From positions 4,650,001 through 4,714,000 of the forward strand of contig NZ_CP032155.1 of assembly GCF_008329905.1 (NCBI RefSeq): a DNA stretch of 64,000 nucleotides. The letters are read 5' to 3'. The stretch's first letter is position 1. Each line of letters opens with the position of its first letter. Position numbers and translations under genes: made by a program. This stretch comes from Mycobacterium sp. ELW1 (GTDB lineage: Bacteria > Actinomycetota > Actinomycetes > Mycobacteriales > Mycobacteriaceae). The notes beneath the pieces were generated by a model. The model did not search any database, was not told the DNA's origin, and worked only from the letters and a program-made list of their open reading frames with translations. Shown piece after piece: positions 7,126 to 16,552 of this stretch.

Positions 7126-8867
7126 GTAAGCGGCACGGGCTCGAGGATCTCGGCCCGGGCCTCCGGCGCCGACGCCCGCAGCGCATCGGCGGACTCGTCG
7201 TCGGGCTGAGCCTGCGACAGGACCTCGGCCTCCACCCGCGCCAGATAGGTGTCCACCTCGCGGTCGATGTCGTCCTGACTCCAACCGAGGATCGGCGCGA
7301 CGACCTCGGCGACCTCGCGGGCACAGTCCACGCCGCGGTGCGGGTACTCGATCGAGATTCGCATCCGCCGGGCCAGGATGTCCTCCAGGTGCAATGCCCC
7401 TTCGGCGGCCGCGGCATAGGCGGCCTCCACCTTCAGGTAGACCGGCGCATCGGTGATCGGATCGAGCAACTCCGGCTTGTCGGCGGCCAGCGCCAGCACG
7501 TCGCCGATCAGCGAGCCGTACCGGTCCAGCAGGTGGCGCACCCGGTACGGATGCAGGCCGTACCCGGCCCCCACACTTTGAGTCTGGTTGACCAGCGCGA
7601 AGTATCCGTCGGCGCCCATCAGCGGCACCTTCTCGGTGATCGACGGGGCCACCCGCGCCGGGATGTACTCGGCGGCGGCGTCGACCGCGTCCTCGGCCAT
7701 CACCCGATAGGTGGTGTATTTACCGCCGGCGATGGCGACCAGGCCCGGTGACGGCACTGCGACGGCGTGCTCACGAGACAGCTTGGACGTTTCTTCGCTC
7801 TCCCCGGCCAGCAACGGCCGCAGCCCGGCGTACACCCCGTCGATGTCGTCGTGCGTGAGCGGCGTGGCCAGCACCGTGTTGACGTGGCCCAGGATGTAGT
7901 CGATGTCGGCCTTCGTCGCGGCCGGATGCGCCAGGTCGAGGTTCCAGTCGGTGTCGGTGGTGCCGATGATCCAGTGCGTGCCCCACGGGATCACGAACAG
8001 CACCGACTTCTCGGTGCGCAGGATGATCGCCGCCTCGGACACGATCCGATCCCGGGGCACCACGACGTGCACGCCTTTGGATGCCCGCACCCGAAACCGG
8101 CCGCGCTCCTTGCTCAGCGCCTGGATCTCGTCGGTCCACACCCCGGTCGCGTTGATCACGACGTGACCGCGGACGTCCTCCACCTCGCCGTCCTCGGAGT
8201 CCCGGATCTTCACCCCGATCACCCGGTCGCCCTCCCGCAGCAGCGAGACCACCTGGGTGGAGGTACGCACCACGGCGCCGTAGTGCGCGGCGGTGCGGGC
8301 CACCGTCATGGTGTGCCGGGCGTCGTCGACGACGGTGTCGTAGTAGCGGATCCCGCCGATCAGCGAGCTGCGCTTGAGCCCCGGCGCCAGTCGCAACGCA
8401 CCGGACTTCGTCAAATGCTTTTGCGCCGGAACGGATTTCGAGCCGCCGAGCTGGTCGTAGAGGAAAATACCCGCCGCGATGTACGGCCGCTCCCAGACCC
8501 TCTTGGTCAGCGGGAACAGAAACGGCAGCGGCTTGACCAGATGCGGCGCCAGCGTGGTCAGGGACAGTTCACGCTCGTGCAGTGCCTCACGGACCAGGCC
8601 GAACTCCAGCTGCTCGAGGTAGCGCAGACCACCGTGGAACATCTTCGAACTGCGGCTCGATGTGCCCGAGGCGAAGTCGCGCGCCTCGACGAGGGCCACC
8701 TTGAGCCCGCGGGTCGCGGCATCCAGTGCGCAGCCCGCACCGACCACACCGCCGCCGATGACGACGACGTCGAACTGTTCGCTGCCCAGCCGCTGCCAGG
8801 CGCGCGCACGCTCAGTTGGTCCGAGATAGGTCTGACCGGTGCCCGGTCGAAGGATCGGGTCGCTCAT
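7122..8867 (-). CDS. glpD: FAD-dependent glycerol-3-phosphate dehydrogenase
   Basis: 581 aa. The Rossmann FAD motif is FDVVVIGGGVVGAGCALDAA (about residues 32-51), followed by the family signature SRSSKMFHGGLRYLEQ. Downstream are RASKGVHVVVPR, FVIPWGTHWIIGTTDTDW and GGKYTTYRVMAEDAVD, and a C-terminal helical domain. It oxidises sn-glycerol-3-phosphate to dihydroxyacetone phosphate and feeds electrons to the quinone pool at the membrane. By position next to lpdA it corresponds to glpD2 of M. tuberculosis. Full length and intact. 9 bp separate it from the upstream lpdA-like gene, so the two are probably one transcript. Confidence 0.93.
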   Translation of the reverse strand: MSDPILRPGTGQTYLGPTERARAWQRLGSEQFDVVVIGGGVVGAGCALDAATRGLKVALVEARDFASGTSSRSSKMFHGGLRYLEQLEFGLVREALHERELSLTTLAPHLVKPLPFLFPLTKRVWERPYIAAGIFLYDQLGGSKSVPAQKHLTKSGALRLAPGLKRSSLIGGIRYYDTVVDDARHTMTVARTAAHYGAVVRTSTQVVSLLREGDRVIGVKIRDSEDGEVEDVRGHVVINATGVWTDEIQALSKERGRFRVRASKGVHVVVPRDRIVSEAAIILRTEKSVLFVIPWGTHWIIGTTDTDWNLDLAHPAATKADIDYILGHVNTVLATPLTHDDIDGVYAGLRPLLAGESEETSKLSREHAVAVPSPGLVAIAGGKYTTYRVMAEDAVDAAAEYIPARVAPSITEKVPLMGADGYFALVNQTQSVGAGYGLHPYRVRHLLDRYGSLIGDVLALAADKPELLDPITDAPVYLKVEAAYAAAAEGALHLEDILARRMRISIEYPHRGVDCAREVAEVVAPILGWSQDDIDREVDTYLARVEAEVLSQAQPDDESADALRASAPEARAEILEPVPLT

Positions 8868-8876
8868 GACCTCAGG

Positions 8877-10292
8877 CTAGTCGAGATCGTCGTGGGCCAT
8901 CAGGCGGCGCGCAGCCTCGACGATCGAGCCGGACAGCGACGGGTACACCGACAGCGTCTGCGCCAGATCGGTCACGGAGATGCGGTTTTGCACCGCCAGG
9001 GCGATCGGCAGGATCAATTCTGAGGCGATCGGCGCGACCACCACACCGCCGATGACCACGCCGGTCGCAGGCCGGCAGAAGATCTTGACGAAGCCCCGCT
9101 TGAGCAGCGACATCTTGGCGCGGGCGTTGGTCGTCAGCGGCAGCATGATCGTGCGGGCGGGCACCGAGCCGTCGTCGATGGCGGTTTGCGGCACCCCGAC
9201 GGCGGCGATCTCGGGCCGGGTGAAGGTGGCCGAGGCCACCGTGCGCAGCCGGATCGGGGATACGCCTTCACCGAGCGCGTGGTACATCGCGATGCGGCCC
9301 TGCATCGCGGCGACCGAGGCCAGCGGCAAGAGCCCGGTGCAGTCGCCCGCGGCGTAGATGCCGGCCGCCGAGGTCCGCGACACCCGGTCCACCGGGAGGT
9401 AGTTGCCGGGGCCGAGCTCGATGCCGACCCGCTCCAGGCCCAGGCCGGACGTGTTCGGCACCGATCCGACTGTCATCAGGGCGTGGCTGCCCTCGACGAC
9501 GCGGCCGTCGGCCATCGTCACGGTGACCCCGGTACCGGTGCTGACCACCGAGTCGGCCCTGGCGTTCTTGACCAGCGTCACGCCGCGCTCGGCGAAGGTC
9601 TCCTCCAGCACCGCCGCGGCGTCGCTGTCCTCGTGCGGCAGGATCTGGTCGCGGCTGGCGACCACGGTGACGTCGACGCCCAGCTCGGTGTAGGCGTTGC
9701 AGAACTCGGCTCCGGTGACGCCGGAGCCGACGATCACCAGATGTTCGGGCAGTTCCGGCAGGTCGTAGAGCTGCCGCCAGGTCAGAATCCGCTTGCCGTC
9801 GGGCACCGCGTTCGGCAGCACGCGGGGACTCGCACCGGTGGCGATCAGCACGACATCGGCCTTGAGCACGCCGACCTGGCCGGAGGTGGCGGTGACCTTC
9901 ACCCGGTGGTGCGCCATGCCGGGGACCGCGTCGATCAGCTCGCCGTGGCCCTGGACGACGTTGACCTTCTCCCGCAGCAGCTGGGTGCCGATGTCCGCGG
10001 ACTGCGAGCGGGCCAGGGTCTTGACGCGGTTGTTGATGTCGGGCAGCGAGATCTTGGCGTCGTCGATGCCGATCTCGAATCCCAGGCCCGAGGCGCGGCG
10101 CAGTTCGGTGCGAACCCCGGTCGAGGCGATGAACGTCTTGGAGGGCACGCAGTCGAAGAGCACGCAGGCCCCGCCGATGCCGTCGGAGTCCACCACGGTG
10201 ACCTCGGCGACCTCCCGGCCGCGACCCGCGGCGACCAGCGCCGCCTCGTAGCCGGCCGGCCCCCCACCGATGATCACGATCCGCGTCGTCAC
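8877..10292 (-). CDS. lpdA: LpdA-type flavoprotein disulfide reductase family oxidoreductase (NAD(P)H quinone reductase type)
   Basis: 471 aa from GTG 10292 (MTTRIVIIGGGPAGYEA); a second GTG lies two codons upstream. It has an FAD site at the N-terminus, NAD(P) site VIVGSGVTGAEFCNAYTELG near residue 180 and GIYAAGDCTGLLPLA near 310. The redox region reads GGACVLFDCVPSK, with Cys43 and Cys48 in the spacing of a true disulfide reductase. The C-terminal interface, however, has VYPSLSGSIVEAA in place of the His-Glu pair (HPTxxE) of lipoamide dehydrogenase. The M. tuberculosis homologue, as I recall, lacks the first cysteine and is a quinone reductase. Overlong upstream reading frame rejected. In-line with glpD. 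Confidence 0.85.
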   Translation of the reverse strand: MTTRIVIIGGGPAGYEAALVAAGRGREVAEVTVVDSDGIGGACVLFDCVPSKTFIASTGVRTELRRASGLGFEIGIDDAKISLPDINNRVKTLARSQSADIGTQLLREKVNVVQGHGELIDAVPGMAHHRVKVTATSGQVGVLKADVVLIATGASPRVLPNAVPDGKRILTWRQLYDLPELPEHLVIVGSGVTGAEFCNAYTELGVDVTVVASRDQILPHEDSDAAAVLEETFAERGVTLVKNARADSVVSTGTGVTVTMADGRVVEGSHALMTVGSVPNTSGLGLERVGIELGPGNYLPVDRVSRTSAAGIYAAGDCTGLLPLASVAAMQGRIAMYHALGEGVSPIRLRTVASATFTRPEIAAVGVPQTAIDDGSVPARTIMLPLTTNARAKMSLLKRGFVKIFCRPATGVVIGGVVVAPIASELILPIALAVQNRISVTDLAQTLSVYPSLSGSIVEAARRLMAHDDLD

Positions 10293-10355
10293 GGCCACCA
10301 CCCTAGTTGCCCGACTCCCTGCGCTCTCTGCGACAGCACGCTCTAGGCTTTCCCC

Positions 10356-10838
10356 GTGCCGCTCTACGCCGCGTATGGATCCAACATGCATCCCGAGCAG
10401 ATGCTGGAGCGTGCGCCGCACTCCCCGATGGCCGGAACCGGCTGGTTGCACGGCTGGCGGCTGACCTTCGCCGGGGAGGACATCGGCTGGGAAGGCGCGC
10501 TGGCGACCCTGGTCGAGGACCCCGACTCCAAGGTGTTCGTGGTCCTCTACGACATGACGCCCGCCGACGAGGCGAACCTGGACCGCTGGGAAGGGTCCGA
10601 GCTCGGCTTCCACAAGAAGATCAGATGTCGCATCGAATGCGAATCGACGGACACCACAACCGATCCCGTGCTCGCCTGGCTGTATGTGCTGGACGCCTGG
10701 GAGGGCGGGCTACCGTCGGCGCGCTACATCGGTGTGATGGCCGACGCCGCCGAGATCGCCGGCGCACCCGAGGAGTACGTGCACGACCTGCGCACCCGGC
10801 CCGCGAGCAACGTCGGCCCGGGGCACGGCAGCGGCTAG
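10356..10838 (+). CDS. Gamma-glutamylcyclotransferase-like protein (GGCT/AIG2 fold)
   Basis: 160 aa, GTG start 10356. It begins with LYAAYGSNMHPEQM, the YGSN substrate-binding loop of the family. A later segment, EANLDRWEGSELGFHKKI, carries a candidate catalytic glutamate, and AWLYVLDAWEGGLPSARYI ends the domain. GGCT-like proteins release 5-oxoproline from gamma-glutamyl peptides, but many bacterial members have no known substrate. Divergent from lpdA across 63 bp and convergent with galE (1 bp between them). Confidence 0.75.
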   Translation: MPLYAAYGSNMHPEQMLERAPHSPMAGTGWLHGWRLTFAGEDIGWEGALATLVEDPDSKVFVVLYDMTPADEANLDRWEGSELGFHKKIRCRIECESTDTTTDPVLAWLYVLDAWEGGLPSARYIGVMADAAEIAGAPEEYVHDLRTRPASNVGPGHGSG

Positions 10839-10839
10839 G

Positions 10840-11796
10840 TCAACGCGACCGGGTGAATTCCCAAGCGTCGGAGACGATCTCGTCGATCGTGGTGTGCTGC
10901 GGCTTCCAGCCGAGTTCGGTGATGGCCCGCTCGCTGGATGCGATGAGCACGGCCGGGTCGCCCGCCCGGCGCTCGACGTCACGAGCCGCGATCAATGTGC
11001 CGGTGACGCGCTCGCAGCTGGCGATCACCTCGCGGACCGAGAACCCGGTGCCGTTGCCCAGGTTGTAGATACGGTGCTCCCCCGGCCGCGCGGTCTGCAG
11101 CGCCAGCAGGTGAGCATCGGCGAGATCGCGAACATGGATGTAGTCGCGGATGCACGTGCCATCCGGCGTCGGCCAGTCATTGCCGAACACCAGGATCTCC
11201 GGCCGTTTACCCGTGACGACCTGCAATACCAGCGGAATCAGATGCGTCTCGGTGGCATGACGTTCACCGAACCCGGCGTACGCCCCTGCGACGTTGAAGT
11301 AACGCAGGCTCGTCGCGGCCAACCCGTGCGCGGTGGCGTACGACGTGATCGCGTGGTCGATCGCCAGTTTCGTCGCGCCGTAGGCATTGGTCGGCCTGGT
11401 CGGCGCGTCCTCGGTAATCGGCACCGATTCCGGCTCGCCGTAGGTGGCCGCGGTCGAGGAGAACACCAGCCGCGGTACACCGGCGAGGCGGATCGCCTCC
11501 AGCAGTTGCAGGGTCTTGATGACGTTGCCGTTCCAGTACCGTTCGGGCGCCTCGACCGACTCGCCCACCAGCGATTTCGCGGCGAAGTGCAGGACGCCGT
11601 CAAAGGACCGGTCGCCGAGCAGCTCCGGCGCGGCGTCGACCATGTCGGCCTGGACGAACTGCGCGCCGTCCGGCACCGCGTCCGCGTTGCCGGTCGACAG
11701 ATCATCGATGACGACGACCTCGTGCCCCTGCTCCACCAGCACCTGGGCACACACGCTGCCGACGTATCCCGCGCCGCCAGTGACCAAAAGCTTCAT
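10840..11796 (-). CDS. galE: UDP-glucose 4-epimerase
   Basis: 318 aa from ATG 11796. Extended SDR features: [11 protein letters not shown] loop (residues 6-13), [17 protein letters not shown], catalytic Ser in FSSTAATYG (113-120) and YGATK with Tyr139/Lys143. RYFNVAGA and [15 protein letters not shown] are typical of GalE. It interconverts UDP-glucose and UDP-galactose for cell-wall galactan and the Leloir pathway. The start overlaps the stop of the upstream amidohydrolase (TGATG), so the genes are translationally coupled. The upstream continuation of the frame is antisense or out-of-frame sequence. Confidence 0.93.
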   Translation of the reverse strand: MKLLVTGGAGYVGSVCAQVLVEQGHEVVVIDDLSTGNADAVPDGAQFVQADMVDAAPELLGDRSFDGVLHFAAKSLVGESVEAPERYWNGNVIKTLQLLEAIRLAGVPRLVFSSTAATYGEPESVPITEDAPTRPTNAYGATKLAIDHAITSYATAHGLAATSLRYFNVAGAYAGFGERHATETHLIPLVLQVVTGKRPEILVFGNDWPTPDGTCIRDYIHVRDLADAHLLALQTARPGEHRIYNLGNGTGFSVREVIASCERVTGTLIAARDVERRAGDPAVLIASSERAITELGWKPQHTTIDEIVSDAWEFTRSR

Positions 11797-12965
11797 CAAA
11801 ACCCTGCCGACTGCTCGATGATGTTGACCAGAACTCGAACCCCAACTGCAAGTGCCCGCTCGTCGAGGTCGAATGTCGGCTGGTGCAGGTCGAGCTGCGG
11901 TCCTCGGCCGCTCCACACCCCGAGCCTCGCCATCGCGCCGGGCACCTCCTCCAGATACCAGGAGAAGTCCTCGCCGCCGCCGGACTGACGGGTGTCGGCG
12001 AGTGCGTCGGGCGCCACCGCCTCGATGGCGTGGGTCATGATCTGCGTCGAGCGCTCCTCGTTGACCACCGGTGGCACGCCGCGATGGTAGTGCAGCGTGT
12101 GCTCGATGCCCAGCGGAGCCAAGAGGCCCGAAACGATCTCCTGCACAAGGCTTTCCATGCCAACCCAGGTTTCCCGGCTGGCGGTCCGCACGGTGCCCGC
12201 CAACGTCCCGGACTGCGGGATCGCGTTTGCCGCGACACCGGCATTGGCCGCACCCCAGACCATAACGGTCGAATGCCGCGGGTCGACGCGCCGAGACAGA
12301 ACCCCGGGCAGCCCCGTGATCAACGTGCCCATCCCGTAGACCAGGTCTGAGGTCAGGTGCGGACGCGACGTGTGGCCGCCCGGCGAGGTCAGCGTGATCT
12401 CGATCGAGTCCGCCGCCGACGTGATCGGCCCCGGAGTGATCGCGACCCGGCCCACCGCCAGGCGGGGATCGCAGTGCAGCGCGAAGATTCGCGAAACGCC
12501 CACCAGCGCACCGGCGGCGATCGCGTCGATCGCGCCACCCGGCATCAGCTCCTCGGCGGCCTGGAAGATCAGTCGCACACCAACCGGCAGCTCGGGCACC
12601 GACGCCAGCGCGGTCGCGGCGCCGATCAGCATCGCGGTGTGCGCGTCGTGCCCGCACGCGTGCGCGATGTTCGGCATGGTCGAGGTGTACGGCGCACCGG
12701 TGCGTTCGGCCATCGGCAGCGCATCCATGTCCGCGCGCAACGCGATCCGCGGCGCGTGCTCGGGCCCGAAGTCACACGTCAGTCCCGTCCCGCCGGGCAG
12801 CACCTTCGGGTTCAGCCCGGCCTCGACCAGCCGGTCGGCGACGAACTGCGTGGTGGCGAATTCCTGGCGACCGAGCTCGGGATACCGGTGGATGTGGCGG
12901 CGCCACTGCACCAAATCGTCGAAGTGGCTGGCCAACCAGGACTCGGTCGTATCGGCGATACTCAT
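11796..12965 (-). CDS. M20-family amidohydrolase (AmiB type)
   Basis: 389 aa from ATG 12965. It shows the M20D pattern: [48 protein letters not shown] (metal-binding His/Asp), [25 protein letters not shown], and [14 protein letters not shown] in the lid domain. Such enzymes hydrolyse N-acyl amino acids or similar amides in the cytoplasm; the real substrate is unknown. It overlaps the end of a second amidohydrolase (ATGA) and the start of galE, giving a three-gene coupled operon in the order amiA-like, this gene, galE. Confidence 0.88.
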   Translation of the reverse strand: MSIADTTESWLASHFDDLVQWRRHIHRYPELGRQEFATTQFVADRLVEAGLNPKVLPGGTGLTCDFGPEHAPRIALRADMDALPMAERTGAPYTSTMPNIAHACGHDAHTAMLIGAATALASVPELPVGVRLIFQAAEELMPGGAIDAIAAGALVGVSRIFALHCDPRLAVGRVAITPGPITSAADSIEITLTSPGGHTSRPHLTSDLVYGMGTLITGLPGVLSRRVDPRHSTVMVWGAANAGVAANAIPQSGTLAGTVRTASRETWVGMESLVQEIVSGLLAPLGIEHTLHYHRGVPPVVNEERSTQIMTHAIEAVAPDALADTRQSGGGEDFSWYLEEVPGAMARLGVWSGRGPQLDLHQPTFDLDERALAVGVRVLVNIIEQSAGF

Positions 12966-14148
12966 GCCCGCGCCTCCCGACGATCCCGCAACTCCAGCAC
13001 CCGTTCTCGCTCGGCAGGCGTCTGCGCCAACCGAACCACGGTGCGCGCCAACATGATTGCTCCCTCGGTGACGGCGCGGTCGCCACTGAGCCCGGCGGCC
13101 GCGACTGTGAAGCCGGGCTGGTGGATCACCGCGCCGCCGGATTCGATGCCGACGACCGGGTGGATGCCCGGAAGCAGCTGCGTCACATTGCCCATATCGG
13201 TACTCCCCAGCGGCATGGCGGCCTCCACCTCGGCGGGAACCGGGCTGCGGCCCATCGTGATCATCTCGTCGCGGAACACCTCGGCCAGCCACCGGTCCGG
13301 GGTCAGCTCGGCGTACGGCGGGGCGGCTTCGGCGATCTCGTATTCACACCCGGTCGCGACCGCACCCGCCGCGAAGCAGCCGCGCATCTTGGCCTCCAGT
13401 TCCTGCAGCGATTCGGTGGCGGGAGCCCGCATCGTGTACTGCAGCCGGGCGCGGCCGGGGATGATGTTCGTGGCCGACCCGCCCTCGGTGACGATGCCGT
13501 GGGTCAGCTGACCGGGCGCCATCTGCTGGCGCAGCAAGCCGATCGCCACCTGCGCGACGGTCACCGCGTCGGCGGCATTGACCCCCAGATGCGGCGCGAC
13601 GGCCGCGTGCGACTCCCGGCCGGTGTAGGTGACGATCACCTCGGACAGCGCCAGCGAGCGCGCGGCGGCGATGTCGATCGGCCCGGGATGCAACATGACG
13701 GCCGCGGCGACGTCGTCGAACACTCCGGCCTCGATCAGCAGGGCCTTGCCGCCGCCGGACTCCTCGGCGGGCGTGCCGATCAGGGCGACGGTGAGCCCCA
13801 GTTCGTCGGCCACCTCGGCCAGCGCCAGGGCGGTGCCGACCGCCGACGCCGCGATGATGTTGTGCCCACAGGCATGGCCGATGCCGGGCAGCGCGTCGTA
13901 TTCGGCGCAGATCCCGATCACCAGTGGGCCCGACCCGAAATCGGCGCGGAACGCGGTGTCCAATCCCCCGCCGCCGCGCGGATCTCGAAACCGCGCTCGG
14001 CCACCAGCGCCTGCGCCTTGGCGCAGCTGCGGTGCTCGTCGAAGGCGAGTTCGGGCTCGGCGTGGATGGCGTGGGAGAGTTCGATCAGATCGCCACCACG
14101 AGCCGCGACCACGTCTTCGACGCGGGTCGACGCTGTGGCTGTGGGCAT
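12962..14148 (-). pseudogene. M20-family amidohydrolase (AmiA type), frameshifted
   Basis: The gene starts at ATG 14148 ([14 protein letters not shown]) and should run to TGA 12962-12964, but the frame breaks near 13965-13969. N-terminal residues up to GFEIRAAAG are in one frame; [31 protein letters not shown] and the rest of a full M20 domain are in another. One extra G in the five-base G run (C run on the plus strand) would restore ...[13 protein letters not shown]. Either the gene is recently broken or the homopolymer was misread. It overlaps the next amidohydrolase by ATGA. Confidence 0.85.
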
Positions 14149-14185
14149 CAACGCAGTATCGCATTCACGACTAGGCTCGCTGGCT

Positions 14186-14975
14186 GTGAGTCCAGACGCC
14201 GAGCACGCCGCAGCGGTGATCGCCGAGCACAGCGGCGTGCCCCGGCACGACGTCGCCGTGGTCCTCGGATCGGGGTGGGCGCCCGCGGCCGCGGCGCTGG
14301 GGACGCCCGTCGCCGAGATCCCGATGGCGACGATCCCCGGCTTCACGCCGCCGTCGGCGTTGGGCCATCGGGGCCGGGTGCTGTCGGTGCCGTTGGGTTC
14401 GCACAATGTGCTGGTGCTGCTGGGCCGCATCCACGCTTACGAAGGCCATGACCTGCGCACGATCGTCCATCCGGTGCGGACCGCCCGGGCGGCAGGCGCC
14501 CAGGTCGTGGTGTTGACCAACGCCGCGGGCGGGCTGCGGCCCGAGTATCAGGTCGGCCAGCCGGTGCTGATCGCCGACCATCTGAACCTCACGGCTCGCT
14601 CACCGCTGGTCGGGGCGCAGTTCGTCGACCTGGTGGACGCATACTCCCTCCCCGCGACTGCGTGCGCTGGCCCGCGAGGTCGACCCGAGCCTCGCCGAGG
14701 GTGTGTATGCCGGGGTGCCGGGTCCGCATTACGAGACGCCCGCCGAGATCCGGATGCTCCGCACACTGGGCGCCGACCTGGTCGGCATGTCGACCGTGCA
14801 CGAGACCATCGCCGCGCGGGCGGCCGGCGCCGAGGTGCTGGGGTTGTCGCTGGTGACGAACCTGGCTGCCGGGATGACCGGCGAGCCGCTCAGTCACGAC
14901 GAGGTTCTGGCCGCCGGCCGTGCATCGGCCACCGCGATGGGCTCGCTGTTGGCCTCGGTGTTGGCGCGCCTGTAG
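14186..14975 (+). pseudogene. pnp: Purine nucleoside phosphorylase, frameshifted by a 4-bp duplication
   Basis: GTG 14186 starts [17 protein letters not shown]. The family signatures [19 protein letters not shown] and [12 protein letters not shown] follow in one frame to [39 protein letters not shown] and [20 protein letters not shown] continue one frame over. At 14645-14652 the sequence is TCCCTCCC. Removing one TCCC restores TAC TCC CCG CGA (DAYSPRL), as in M. tuberculosis. The intact enzyme would be 261 aa and cleave purine nucleosides with phosphate. The 3' end overlaps the AbrB gene by 82 bp. Confidence 0.9.
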
Positions 14976-16006
14976 GCCAGCCGCACGAATCCGCGGGCCA
15001 GCATCGGTGCGGCGAACAACATCAGCAAAACCCGCAGTACCTGCGCGGCGATGATGAACGTGACGTTGGAGCCGGTCTCCACCGCCGTGGCCAGCACGGC
15101 GTAGATGCCGCCCGGACTGGTGGCCAGGTAGCCGTCGAGCATGCTGACGCCGGTGATCTTGGACAGCGCCACACCAAGGCCCGCGGTGGCGACGTTGAGC
15201 AACACGATCAATCCGAGCGCGGTCGGCAGCAGGCGTTCGATCGCCCGCAGCGATTCACGGGTGAACGCCACCCCGGCCTGCCAGCCGATCAGCATGTAGG
15301 ACACCGACACCAGCACCACCGGCACGGCAAGCCCGAAGGACACCCCACTGAGTTCGGCGACGATCGTCAGCGCCATCGGACCGAGCAGACCCGATCCGGG
15401 CAGCCGCGCCCACCGGCCCGCCACCGCCCCGACGACCACCAGCGCGACGATCATCGCCAGGCTCAGATACCAAGGCGCTGAATGCGATTGGGTGGATTGC
15501 ACGACGTTGCCGGATCGCTCGGCATGGTAGACGAGGGTGACGACGACGGGCATCGACGCGGTGATCACCGCGACGCGCAGGTATTGGACGACGGCGACGA
15601 CACGATCGTCCCCGCCGAGTTCGCGCGCGATCGCCACCAATCCGGACGCTCCGCCTGCGACCAGGGCCAGCGCGCCGGTCAGAGCGCTGATGTCCCGGTG
15701 CAGGCCGAGCAGTGCGCCGGCGCCGATGCTCAGGAGCAGCGTGATCAGGCCGACGCCGAGGACCGCCGGCCAGTTCGGCCCCAGGGCCGAGAGGGCGTCG
15801 GAATGCACCATGGTGCCGATGTAGACCCCGAGTACCCCCTGAGCGGCCAGGCCGGCGCGGCGCGGCACGCCGGCGGGCGCCAACCGCATGATCGCCAGCA
15901 CGATGCCGACCAGGAGGGCGGCGAACAGCGCAGCGGACGGGACGCCGAGGCGGTCCAGCGGCACGGTGACGCCGATCGTGACGATCACCAGCAACATCCA
16001 CCGCAT
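14894..16006 (-). CDS. AbrB-family integral membrane protein (putative transporter)
   Basis: 370 aa from ATG 16006, with 9-10 hydrophobic helices arranged as two similar halves, as in the AbrB/COG3180 family (once called ammonia monooxygenase-like). Telling segments are [46 protein letters not shown], and in the second half [34 protein letters not shown]. The VAVVQ-LR and FIIAAQ-LR repeats mark the duplication. The substrate is unknown. Divergent from a MarR regulator across 87 bp that carry two matching palindromes, so it is probably controlled by that regulator. Confidence 0.8.
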   Translation of the reverse strand: MRWMLLVIVTIGVTVPLDRLGVPSAALFAALLVGIVLAIMRLAPAGVPRRAGLAAQGVLGVYIGTMVHSDALSALGPNWPAVLGVGLITLLLSIGAGALLGLHRDISALTGALALVAGGASGLVAIARELGGDDRVVAVVQYLRVAVITASMPVVVTLVYHAERSGNVVQSTQSHSAPWYLSLAMIVALVVVGAVAGRWARLPGSGLLGPMALTIVAELSGVSFGLAVPVVLVSVSYMLIGWQAGVAFTRESLRAIERLLPTALGLIVLLNVATAGLGVALSKITGVSMLDGYLATSPGGIYAVLATAVETGSNVTFIIAAQVLRVLLMLFAAPMLARGFVRLAYRRANTEANSEPIAVADARPAARTSS

Positions 16007-16011
16007 GATTA

Positions 16012-16025
16012 CAAGTATGCCCTTG
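16012..16025. promoter_or_regulatory. Candidate MarR operator 1
   Basis: CAAG-TATGCC-CTTG, an inverted repeat with a 6-bp spacer, 5 bp upstream of the AbrB start codon. The same half-sites and spacing recur at 16076-16089. Confidence 0.5.
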
Positions 16026-16075
16026 CATCTTGATGGTGGCCACCCGCGTTTCGCGCGACATTTCTCACTAACTAA

Positions 16076-16089
16076 CAAGGTATAACTTG
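16076..16089. promoter_or_regulatory. Candidate MarR operator 2 overlapping the -10 box
   Basis: CAAG-GTATAA-CTTG, ending 4 bp before the MarR ATG. It contains TATAAC (16081-16086), a good -10 box placed so that transcription would begin at the ATG (leaderless). Binding here would autorepress. Confidence 0.55.
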
Positions 16090-16093
16090 GAAT

Positions 16094-16552
16094 ATGACCG
16101 TAAGCACCGCACCGTCGGAAGCGGCCACCGAACTGCGGGAGGCCATGATGGCGCTGGCCCGTCAGCTTCGCCGGCATCGCCCCGACAACGGATTGACGCT
16201 CAGCCAGCTCGAGCTTCTCGGCGACGTCAGCCGCGCGGGTGTGACGACGCCGGCCGAGATCGCCGCCCGCCTGCAGGTTCGGGTGCAGTCACTGACCGAC
16301 AGCATCAACGAGCTCGAGTCGCGCGGACTGCTGTCTCGCCGGCCGGACGACGCCGACCGTCGCCGCCAGCTCATCGAACTCACCGGTGACGGATTGGAGC
16401 TGCTGTTGCGCGACCGCGCTCAGCGCGATGCCTGGCTGCAGGACATGATGCGCAGCCATCTCTCCGAGTTGGAGTTCAATCTGCTGATGCTGACCGCGCC
16501 GGTACTGCGCAAGCTCGCCGACGCCGACCCCGGGGCACAATCGGTGCCGTGA
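16094..16552 (+). CDS. MarR-family transcriptional regulator
   Basis: 152 aa. Winged helix-turn-helix: LTLSQLELLGDVSRAG, TTPAEIAARLQVRVQSLTDSINELESRGLLSRRPDDADRRRQLIELTGDG (about residues 35-100), with the DxRR wing typical of MarR. Flanking helices form the dimer interface. It is divergent from the AbrB membrane protein and the intergenic DNA holds two CAAG-N6-CTTG palindromes, so it probably represses both itself and the transporter. Its stop overlaps the GTG of the next gene (GTGA), so the mutase may share its transcript. Confidence 0.85.
   Translation: MTVSTAPSEAATELREAMMALARQLRRHRPDNGLTLSQLELLGDVSRAGVTTPAEIAARLQVRVQSLTDSINELESRGLLSRRPDDADRRRQLIELTGDGLELLLRDRAQRDAWLQDMMRSHLSELEFNLLMLTAPVLRKLADADPGAQSVP

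Noticed and set aside
10293..10613. N-terminal extension of the lpdA frame
   Set aside because: It is antisense to the GGCT-like gene and precedes the normal MTTRIVIIGGG start of the family.
13121..15481. 786-codon open frame on the plus strand
   Set aside because: Only its middle (14186-14644) is real, the first part of pnp. The rest is antisense to the amidohydrolases and AbrB gene, with composition typical of high-GC shadows.
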